Shown: piece after piece, positions 15,616 to 22,056 of the stretch | How the letters are laid out: each line of letters opens with the position of its first letter | Position numbering within the stretch: position 1 is the stretch's first letter | DNA from: an uncultured Collinsella sp. | GTDB lineage: Bacteria > Actinomycetota > Coriobacteriia > Coriobacteriales > Coriobacteriaceae | Reading direction: 5' to 3' | Length of the DNA stretch: 64,000 nucleotides | Assembly (NCBI GenBank): GCA_958443265.1 | Contig: CAUCKA010000002.1 | Coordinates: 62,001 to 126,000 of the forward strand | Program-made: the position numbers and the translations under genes | The notes under the pieces: generated by a model | The model's database searches: none | Seen by the model: only the letters and a program-made list of their open reading frames with translations | Told to the model about the DNA's origin: nothing

Positions 15616-16010
15616 TATGCCTCGGTCGAAGGCTCCGCGGCCTCAGCGTCGGCCTCGACGGCGTTCTCGACCACGACATCGGCGGCGGGCGTCACGTTGC
15701 CGCCCGAGATGGCGTCGTTGAGCTGCTCGCGCAGCTGGTCCATGCGCTCGCGGGCAAGGTCAACCTTGGCACGCAGGTCATCGGTCTTGGCGTCGACCAT
15801 CGGGCCAAAATCGTTGACCGCAGCGCGGGCCTCCTCGGCACCGTGCTCGTAGGTGTCGCGCATGTTATCCCAGGCGTCGTTGGCGATATCGGCAGCCATG
15901 GCGCGAGTCTCGGCGCCCGAGCGCGGAGCCAGGGCAACGCCGATGATGGCGCCGGCGGCAGCACCGAAGAGCGCACCCGAGATAAAGTTGAAAGTCTTAC
16001 CCATGTTCAT
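15615..16010 (-). CDS. YtxH-like small membrane protein
   Basis: 131 residues. The N terminus (FISGALFGAAAGAIIGVALAPRSGAETR) is the glycine-rich membrane segment of YtxH/general-stress-type proteins, followed by an amphipathic, probably coiled-coil region (DLRAKVDLARERMDQLREQL) and an acidic Ala/Glu tail. Such proteins are stress-related but biochemically undefined. Two ATGs are possible, 16010 and 16004; AGGAGAGG fits either. A TATAAT box on the minus strand at 16061-16056 is a good -10 for this two-gene operon with the PRC-barrel gene. Confidence 0.8.
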   Translation of the reverse strand: MNMGKTFNFISGALFGAAAGAIIGVALAPRSGAETRAMAADIANDAWDNMRDTYEHGAEEARAAVNDFGPMVDAKTDDLRAKVDLARERMDQLREQLNDAISGGNVTPAADVVVENAVEADAEAAEPSTEA

Positions 16011-16055
16011 TCCTCTCCTGCGGGCACCTCGGCGCCCACCGTTTGAATGCTGTCC

Positions 16056-16061
16056 ATTATA
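16056..16061 (-). promoter_or_regulatory. -10 box of the YtxH/PRC-barrel operon
   Basis: A perfect TATAAT on the minus strand lies 46 bases before the YtxH start codon, giving a leader of about 40 bases. No consensus -35 is visible at 17 bases spacing, so it may need an activator. Confidence 0.45.
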
Positions 16062-16140
16062 CCCGCAGCACAGCGCTTGCCGTCTTGCTCATCTGCGTAC
16101 GGTAAAGGCGCAGGTACATGATGGTGATAAGCGGGTGAGC

Positions 16141-16998
16141 CTACTCCTGCGGCATGGCAGGCATGGCCACTGTGGCGGCCGGGTCCTCACCGGCGCCGTC
16201 AACGAGCGGCAGCGCTCCCTCGTGCGCGGGGGCAACCGGAGCCGTCGCCGCGCCACCGTAGACGGCAGCGGGGGCCTCATGGCTCTCGGCGGTCGCGCCC
16301 TCGGTATCGATTACCTCCTGCGGCTCGTCGTCAAAGCTCGGGACGCCCTGGGGCTCCGCGGGCTCGGACTCGGGCTCGGGCTCGGGCTCGGGCTCGGAGG
16401 CAGCCTCGGCAGACGCCTCGTCGGCAGGCTCGACAGGAGCCTCACCCTCGGCCGTGTCCCCAGCCTCGTCCCCGGCGTTCGCGGCGGCAACGGCCTCGTG
16501 CGGGTCCTTGCCCTCGGCCTCGGCGCGCATGCCCAGTACCAGGTTGCGCAGGCCCGCGACCGTGCCCTCCACGTCGGGAGCCGGCTGGTCGGCATGCAGG
16601 TAGGCCCAATCCATCATAAAGGTCGCCGAAGACAGCGCGCCGATGGCCAGCGCGTCGTCGGGACACGAAAGCTCGACCTCAAAGACGCGCTCGTCGTGCT
16701 CGCTCACGCGCGTGCGGCCGCACGAAATGCTGCCGGCAAGCCCGGTCTCGTTCATGAGCTCGACCGTCACGTGCTCCAGCAGATGGCAAAGCTCGGTCTG
16801 GCCCATGCAGTCCTGGAATTCGCGACCGGAATCGCCCAGGCACAGATGCTTGGCAATCGCGGGCACCAGGTAGTACACGCGCGCCGTGGCCTCGATGTCC
16901 TCCGAGGTCATGAGCGGCATGCCGGGGTTCACCAGCACATGCGCGCAGATCTTGTCCTCGCTGACGGTGACCTTAAGGATGTTGAACAGGCCTGCCAT
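16141..16998 (-). CDS. Standalone cyanophycin-synthetase N-terminal-domain-like protein
   Basis: 285 residues. Residues about 60-125 (HLLEHVTVELMNETG, then CGRTR and EVELSCPDDALAIGA) resemble the N-terminal domain of cyanophycin synthetase, where an xxHVxEHVALELQ stretch precedes a GRTR segment. The ATP-grasp and Mur-ligase domains of that enzyme are absent. The C-terminal half is disordered and acidic, with an EPEPEPEP run. ATG at 16998 follows AGGGGAG. It lies 24 bases after the CorC/HlyC-type gene in the same direction, so they may be co-transcribed. Possible roles are primer or polymer binding, or an unrelated scaffold; this homology is by eye and needs a profile search. Confidence 0.5.
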   Translation of the reverse strand: MAGLFNILKVTVSEDKICAHVLVNPGMPLMTSEDIEATARVYYLVPAIAKHLCLGDSGREFQDCMGQTELCHLLEHVTVELMNETGLAGSISCGRTRVSEHDERVFEVELSCPDDALAIGALSSATFMMDWAYLHADQPAPDVEGTVAGLRNLVLGMRAEAEGKDPHEAVAAANAGDEAGDTAEGEAPVEPADEASAEAASEPEPEPEPESEPAEPQGVPSFDDEPQEVIDTEGATAESHEAPAAVYGGAATAPVAPAHEGALPLVDGAGEDPAATVAMPAMPQE

Positions 16999-17022
16999 AA
17001 CTCTCCCCTACTCTTCCTTGCC

Positions 17023-18396
17023 CTACTCGTCGCCGTCGTGCGGGTCCGCAGAACCCGCACCCGACGCCGTCGGCTTATCTGCCGAGGGCTCGGAATCCTT
17101 CTTATCGGTTTCGGCCGGAGCGATCACGCGAATGAGCGAGATGCGCTGGCCACGCATCGACTGCACCTTAAACTTGTACCCCGCAACCTCAAACACCTCT
17201 CCGATGTCGGGCACCGAGTCGCAAAGCTCCAAAATCCAGCCGGCGATGGTCTCATAATCATCGCTTTCCTCGAGCGGCCAACCAAGCTCAATCGCGTCAT
17301 CGCACGAAAAACGCCCATCGACAAGCCACTCGCGGCGCGAAAGGCGCGTGAGGTACTTGTTGTCGGGGTCGAACTCGTCCTCGATCTCGCCCACGATCTC
17401 CTCGACGATGTCCTCGATGGTGATGATGCCGGCCGTGCCGCCGTACTCGTCCACGACCACTACGATCTGGTCGTGCGAGGTCTGCATCTCGGACAGCAGC
17501 GGCAGGATGTCCTTGGTGTCGGGCACAAAGGTGGCGTCGCGCAAAAAGTCGGCGATGGGCTGGTCGCCCTTGCCGTCGAGCGAAGGCTGGATCAGGTCCT
17601 TGATGTGCGCGATGCCGGCGACGTTGTCGGGATCCTCGTGATAGACGGGGATGCGGCTAAAGCCGGTCTGGCGCATGGCGGACAGCACGTCGGCGACCGT
17701 CTCGTCGTCCTCGCACATGGTGGTGTCCACGCGCGGCACCATGACCTCGCGGGCAACGGTGTCGCCCAGGTCGAAGATCTCGTGGATCATGCGCTTTTCC
17801 TCGTCGAGCAGATCATCCTGCTCCGAGACCATGTACTTGATCTCTTCCTCCGAGACGTTTTGGCGGTCGTCGGCGCTCTTGATGCGCAGGATGCGGGCCA
17901 GACCATCGAAGCAAGCGCCGGTCAGCCACACGAGCGGACGGGCGATCTTTTGAAACACCGAAAGCGGCCCCACGACCTGCTTGGACACGCCTTCGGCGTT
18001 GGCGAGGCCGATGCGCTTGGGCACAAGCTCGCCAATCACAATGGACACAAAGGCGACCGCGACGGTGATGATGACCGGCGCCAGGCCGCGTGCGATGGCA
18101 GAGAGCGGCGCGATGCCAAAGCTCATGAGCCACGTGGCGAGCGGGTCGGACAGGCTCGTCGAGGCGACGGCGGACGAGGCGAAGCCCACGAGCGTGATGG
18201 CGACCTGGATGGTGGCGAGCAGCTGGTCGGAATCGGCGGCCAGCTTAATGGCGCGCTCGGCGCGCTTGTCGCCTTCCTCGGCCTCGTGCTCCAGCACGGC
18301 GCGCTTTGCCGTGGTGAGCGCCATCTCGGACATAGAGAAGTAGCCGTTGATGAGGGTCAAAACAAGGGTGGTGATAAGGGAGATGGTTATGTCCAT
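17023..18396 (-). CDS. CorC/HlyC-family membrane protein (CNNM, CBS pair, CorC_HlyC domain)
   Basis: 457 residues: an N-terminal CNNM/DUF21 membrane domain (about 1-190, with IGELVPKRIGLANAEGVSKQ), two CBS domains (about 205-340, REVMVPRVDTTMCEDDET and IVVVVDEYGGTAGIITIEDI) and a C-terminal CorC_HlyC domain (about 355-435). Family members are linked to Mg2+ or Co2+ efflux and metal homeostasis; the CBS pair binds Mg-ATP. The C-terminal 20 residues are a Ser/Asp tail. With the NRAMP/MgtE-like operon a few kilobases away, this region is enriched in magnesium handling. Old annotations as hemolysin have weak support. Confidence 0.9.
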   Translation of the reverse strand: MDITISLITTLVLTLINGYFSMSEMALTTAKRAVLEHEAEEGDKRAERAIKLAADSDQLLATIQVAITLVGFASSAVASTSLSDPLATWLMSFGIAPLSAIARGLAPVIITVAVAFVSIVIGELVPKRIGLANAEGVSKQVVGPLSVFQKIARPLVWLTGACFDGLARILRIKSADDRQNVSEEEIKYMVSEQDDLLDEEKRMIHEIFDLGDTVAREVMVPRVDTTMCEDDETVADVLSAMRQTGFSRIPVYHEDPDNVAGIAHIKDLIQPSLDGKGDQPIADFLRDATFVPDTKDILPLLSEMQTSHDQIVVVVDEYGGTAGIITIEDIVEEIVGEIEDEFDPDNKYLTRLSRREWLVDGRFSCDDAIELGWPLEESDDYETIAGWILELCDSVPDIGEVFEVAGYKFKVQSMRGQRISLIRVIAPAETDKKDSEPSADKPTASGAGSADPHDGDE

Positions 18397-18510
18397 CGGG
18401 AGTTTCTCGAACCTCCAAGATTCGGGACGTTGGGTAGTAAGCGTAGGTGACGGATAGGGCAGTTGCGCCCGGCGGCCGCTTGGATAGGTCCGCGGGCACA
18501 GACGCGATCG

Positions 18511-19194
18511 CTAGATTACGAAGAGAATCACCGCCATGAACTGGAAGATGCTGCCAGCGAGCACCCACAGGTGAAACACGCTGTGCAGATAGCGCACGTT
18601 TTTGGCGATGTAGAACGGCACGCCCACGGTGTAGCACACGCCGCCGACAGCGAGCAGGGCAAGCGCCACGGGGTTCAGCAGCGCCACAAGCTCGGGCAAC
18701 TTAAAGACGACGAGCCAGCCCATCAGCAGATAGACCAGGCCACTTATCCAATGCGGCTGGCGCTCGCGCATAAAGCACTCGAGGGCAATGCCGATAATGG
18801 CGATGGCCCACACGGCAAAGAACAGCGTAGGGCCGCCGTCGTTTGCGAGCGTGATGAGGCAAAACGGCGTATAGCTGCCGGCTATGAGCAGGTAGATGCA
18901 GCTGTGGTCGATGATGCGAAACACGCGCTTGGCGCGCGCGGGCTGAATCGCGTGATAGAGCGTGGAGGCCAAGTATTCGAGGATGATACTGACGCCATAG
19001 ACAATCGCCGCGGCCATGTGGGCCGGGCCTCCGCCGCGCAGGGCAGCGAATACGATCAGGAGCACCAGGCCCGCGATACCCAGCAGGCAGCCGACACCAT
19101 GGGTGACGGAGTTCATGATCTCCTCGCCCACCGTGTAGTGTGGAACGGCCGCGGTCTTGGGTCGCGGCTTAGAACTGTCGCTCGAATCGGACAT
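18511..19194 (-). CDS. trhA: Hemolysin III / PAQR-family seven-helix membrane protein
   Basis: 227 residues with seven predicted membrane helices and the PAQR-type metal residues: HGVG in helix 1 region, the S..YH motif (STLYHAI), DHSCIYLLIAGSYTPF, and the C-terminal HSVFHLWV with two histidines. Bacterial members (TrhA) influence membrane energetics and lipid homeostasis. I placed the start at the ATG 19194 (MSDSSDSSKP), preceded by GGAGG 11 bases upstream; the TTG six codons earlier has no ribosome site of its own. The gene is divergent from the alpha/beta hydrolase. Confidence 0.88.
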   Translation of the reverse strand: MSDSSDSSKPRPKTAAVPHYTVGEEIMNSVTHGVGCLLGIAGLVLLIVFAALRGGGPAHMAAAIVYGVSIILEYLASTLYHAIQPARAKRVFRIIDHSCIYLLIAGSYTPFCLITLANDGGPTLFFAVWAIAIIGIALECFMRERQPHWISGLVYLLMGWLVVFKLPELVALLNPVALALLAVGGVCYTVGVPFYIAKNVRYLHSVFHLWVLAGSIFQFMAVILFVI

Positions 19195-19301
19195 GCCGGT
19201 TACATCCTCCAATGTAAAGAGTTCTCAACACTATATCAAAGCGTCTGGGTACGTGCGAAATTTGCACCATACGTGTCCCTTTGTTTACCCATTCTTTGCT
19301 T

Positions 19302-19360
19302 GTTGACGCATCAACGGCGAACATCCATAATGCGCTTGCATTAAATGTTGATGTATTAAC
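19302..19360 (+). promoter_or_regulatory. Promoter with two operator-like palindromes before the alpha/beta hydrolase gene
   Basis: TTGACG (19303-19308) and CATAAT (19326-19331) with a 17-base spacer make a good sigma-70 type promoter. GTTGACGCATCAAC (19302-19315) covers the -35 and GTTGATGTATTAAC (19347-19360) lies in the leader; both fit GTTGAYGYATYAAC and are palindromic or nearly so, 45 bases apart. A dimeric repressor binding both sites would block this promoter. Confidence 0.6.
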
Positions 19361-19380
19361 ATCTTATAGGAGAATACCGC

Positions 19381-20346
19381 ATGGCTCAAAACGCACATTC
19401 CCATCGAAAGCTCAAGATAGCCGGCATCGTTGCACTGGTGGTTGTCATTGCGCTGTTCGGATTTGCCGGCAACTTTCTGTTTGACTTCGCGCTGAATCCC
19501 CGCGCGCCATACACCATGAAGATGATGCAGGACGGCAAGGACGACAAAGAAGGTGAGCAGCCGGATGCCGAGGACACCGAGGCGCGGGCATGGTTTAAAA
19601 AGAATCGCGAGAGCAGCAGCCTCACCGCAGATGACGGAACCGAGCTCTCCGCTTGGTATTTTGCCGCCTCGGAGAACACCCACGATTACGCCGTCTGCCT
19701 GCATGGATATACCGACGAGCCCATCGGCATGGCCCGATACGTCAAACGATTCCACGACCGCGGCATGAACGTACTCGCACCCGCCGCCCGCGCCCACGAG
19801 CGCTCCGGCGGCGACTATATCGGCATGGGCTGGCCCGAGCGGCTCGATGTCGTTGCATGGATTGGGCGGATCGTTCAGGCTGACCCCGAGGCGCGCATCC
19901 TGGTCTTTGGCGAGTCGATGGGTGCGGCAACCGCCATGGACGTCGCGGGGGAATCTCTGCCCGCAAACGTGAAATGCATTATCGAAGACTGTGGTTATAC
20001 GAGTGTTTGGGACGAGTTTTCTCTGCAGCTCAAGGACGTGTTCGGGCTGCCCAGCTTTCCCTTGCTCGATGTAGCAAACTTGGTGTGCAACGTGCGCGCA
20101 GGCTACGACTTTCATAAGGCGAGCAGCGTGGAACAGCTCAAGCGCGCGACGGTTCCCATGCTTTTTATCCACGGTGACCAAGACACCTTTGTACCGTACA
20201 GCATGCTCGACCAAAACTACGAGGCGTGCGCCAGCAAGGTTAAACAGAAGCTCACTATCCACGGCGCCACCCACGCCAAGAGCGCGCAAGTCGACCCCGA
20301 GCTCTACTGGAATACGGTCGACGACTTCCTCGGAAAGAATTTTTAG
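19381..20346 (+). CDS. Membrane-anchored alpha/beta hydrolase
   Basis: 321 residues. An N-terminal membrane helix (about residues 12-31, IAGIVALVVVIALFGFAGNF) suggests an extracytoplasmic enzyme held in the membrane. The alpha/beta-hydrolase fold shows VCLHGYTDEP (oxyanion region), GESMGA with the nucleophile Ser near residue 179, HGDQDTFVP with the catalytic Asp, and a late THAKS histidine. This is the layout of the YqkD/BAAT-like family, for which no natural substrate is established. ATG at 19381 follows AGGAG. It has its own promoter with two operator-like palindromes and ends at a bidirectional terminator. Confidence 0.85.
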   Translation: MAQNAHSHRKLKIAGIVALVVVIALFGFAGNFLFDFALNPRAPYTMKMMQDGKDDKEGEQPDAEDTEARAWFKKNRESSSLTADDGTELSAWYFAASENTHDYAVCLHGYTDEPIGMARYVKRFHDRGMNVLAPAARAHERSGGDYIGMGWPERLDVVAWIGRIVQADPEARILVFGESMGAATAMDVAGESLPANVKCIIEDCGYTSVWDEFSLQLKDVFGLPSFPLLDVANLVCNVRAGYDFHKASSVEQLKRATVPMLFIHGDQDTFVPYSMLDQNYEACASKVKQKLTIHGATHAKSAQVDPELYWNTVDDFLGKNF

Positions 20347-20387
20347 GCAAAAAGCAACGTCCGGGGCTTTATCTGACCCCCTATTTT

Positions 20388-20511
20388 CGGAAGTATGCGG
20401 CAAAATCTGGAACTGCCGACCAGACCGCAGTTTTATCAACAATTTATCAGGGGTTTTGTTGCCAAAAAACGTCGTGTGCTCGGCGGTCTCGAAATTTGCC
20501 GCATACTTCCG
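20388..20511. repeat. 124-bp inverted-repeat element
   Basis: CGGAAGTATGCGGCAAA at 20388-20404 recurs exactly on the opposite strand at 20511-20495. Inside are poorer complementary stretches (GCCGACCAGA versus GCCGAGCACAC). No reading frame is supported. The arm word TATGCSG and the internal CGCAGTTTT resemble the larger elements at 31.1-31.75 kb. Confidence 0.6.
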
Positions 20512-20516
20512 GAAAA

Positions 20517-20550
20517 CCGCCCGCGAGCGCTGTGCTCGCGGGCGGCTTTT
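20517..20550. terminator. Bidirectional terminator between convergent genes
   Basis: CCGCCCGCGAGC (20517-20528) and GCTCGCGGGCGG (20534-20545) form a perfect 12-bp stem. CTTTT follows on the plus strand and GGTTTTCC on the minus strand, so it can end both the hydrolase gene (plus) and the DUF362 gene (minus). Confidence 0.8.
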
Positions 20551-20597
20551 GCTCAACTAACGCTACAAAGGCGCTTGTTTTGTCCAATAGCTAGGTG

Positions 20598-21803
20598 CTA
20601 CTTGACCTCGATGAGCTCGTACTTGCTCGTGCCCAGGCCGATCTTCTCGGCATGCGCGATGCACGCGCGCCAGTCGGTGTCGGGATGCGTGATGCAGAAG
20701 GGGTCGCGCGCCTGCTCGCCCTCCAAATGCTCGTGGTTATGCTCCATCTTGGCCGCGCTGTCGGTAAGCTCGGTGTTAGGCAGCGGCTCGGATGCCATGA
20801 CGGCATCGGCGCAGGCCTGGTCGATGGCGACCGGGTCGAAGCTCGCGAACATGCCGATGTCGTTGACGATGGGCGTGTCATTCTCGGGATGGCAGTCGCA
20901 GTTGGGGCTGATGTCCATGGCGAGCGAGATATGGAAGCTGGGGCGATCCTGGACAACGGCCTTCGTATACTCGGCGATCTTGTAGTTGAGTACGTCGGCC
21001 GCGGCGTCATAGTCGGGCTTGATGCAGTCCTGGTTGCACGCCGCAATGCAGCGTCCGCAGCCCACGCAGCGATCGTGGTCGATGGTAGCCACGTGAACCG
21101 TGCGGGTGCTGCCGTTGGCAAGCTCGCGCTCACGCGTACCGTCAAACGTGATGGCGCTGTGCGCGCAAATCTTCTCGCAGGCACGGCAACCTACGCAGTT
21201 GGTAGTATCGACGCTCGGCTTGCCGGCGGCATGCTGCTCCATCTTGCCGGCACGGCTGCCGCCTCCCATGCCCAGGTTCTTCATGGCGCCGCCAAAGCCC
21301 GCCTGCTCATGACCCTTAAAGTGCGTAAGGCTGATCACGATGTCGGCATCCATGAGTGCCTGGCCGATCTTTGCCTCGCGCACGTACTCGCCGCCCTCGA
21401 CCGGAACGAGTGCCTCGTCGGTGCCCTTGAGGCCGTCTGCGATGATGATCTGGCAGCCCGTGGCATACGGGGTAAAGCCGTTCTGGTAGGCGGTATCGAT
21501 GTGCTCGAGCGCATTTTTGCGGCTACCCACATAGAGCGTGTTGCAGTCGGTAAGGAAGGGCTTGCCGCCCAGCTCCTTCACGACGTCCGCGACGGCTCGG
21601 GCGTAGTTGGGGCGCAAAAAGCTCAGGTTGCCCGGCTCACCAAAGTGAATCTTGATGGCGACAAACTTGTTCTCAAAGTCGATCTGCTCGATACCAGCGC
21701 GGCGGATGAGGCGCTTGAGCTTGTCGAGCTGGCTCTCGCGAGCATGCGTGCGCAGGTTGGTGAAGTACACCTTTGCCGGTGCTGCGGGTGCGGTTGCGGT
21801 CAT
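20598..21803 (-). CDS. DUF362 protein with two 4Fe-4S clusters
   Basis: 401 residues. The DUF362 region (FVAIKIHFGEPGNLSFLRP, ISLTHFKGHEQAGFGGAMKN) surrounds a dicluster ferredoxin insert near residues 195-260: CVGCRACEKIC and CVGCGRCIAACNQDC. Such proteins are cytoplasmic and widespread in anaerobes; they are assumed to take part in electron transfer, but no reaction has been shown. ATG at 21803 follows GAGGGGAT. It stands alone, with a repeat element upstream and a shared terminator downstream. Confidence 0.85.
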   Translation of the reverse strand: MTATAPAAPAKVYFTNLRTHARESQLDKLKRLIRRAGIEQIDFENKFVAIKIHFGEPGNLSFLRPNYARAVADVVKELGGKPFLTDCNTLYVGSRKNALEHIDTAYQNGFTPYATGCQIIIADGLKGTDEALVPVEGGEYVREAKIGQALMDADIVISLTHFKGHEQAGFGGAMKNLGMGGGSRAGKMEQHAAGKPSVDTTNCVGCRACEKICAHSAITFDGTRERELANGSTRTVHVATIDHDRCVGCGRCIAACNQDCIKPDYDAAADVLNYKIAEYTKAVVQDRPSFHISLAMDISPNCDCHPENDTPIVNDIGMFASFDPVAIDQACADAVMASEPLPNTELTDSAAKMEHNHEHLEGEQARDPFCITHPDTDWRACIAHAEKIGLGTSKYELIEVK

Positions 21804-21897
21804 AGATCTATCCCCTCGGTCTATATGGCGTTACAGACATAGAGGATGGTACCCGTTGAAGTGGGGTTGAAGTCAAGCGCAACGCCGAGTCGCTAGG

Positions 21898-22056
21898 CAC
21901 TCATTGGGGACAGACTTGAATGACTGAAACCACTCATTGGGGACAGACTTGAATGAGTGCCGCCAGGGACAGTCCCTGCCAGCCCGACCGGCGAGCCGAC
22001 GATCCGGCAAAGACTGTCCCCAACGACTAGTCGTTTAGGAACGTCCCCGATGACTA
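21898..22056. repeat. 'TTGGGGACAGACTT' repeat element, copy 1
   Basis: CATTGGGGACAGACTTGAAT occurs twice in tandem (about 21902 and 21934), followed by GGGACAGTCCCTGCC, a GACCGGCGAGCCG core, GGCAAAGACTGTCCC and AGGAACGTCCCCGATGACTA. The order is the same as at 25549-25730. The end overlaps the permease stop codon. Nothing in it looks coding. Confidence 0.75.

Noticed and set aside
16345..16400. CTCGGG tandem repeat as a mobile or regulatory repeat
   Set aside because: It encodes the Glu-Pro run of the CphA-N-like protein tail and keeps the frame, so it is coding low complexity.
15853..18450. 865-codon open frame on the plus strand
   Set aside because: It lies antisense to three well-supported minus-strand genes, has shadow-type composition and no recognisable domain.
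20595..21842. 415-codon plus-strand frame over the DUF362 gene
   Set aside because: Antisense shadow; the minus-strand frame has intact ferredoxin cysteine motifs and a ribosome site.
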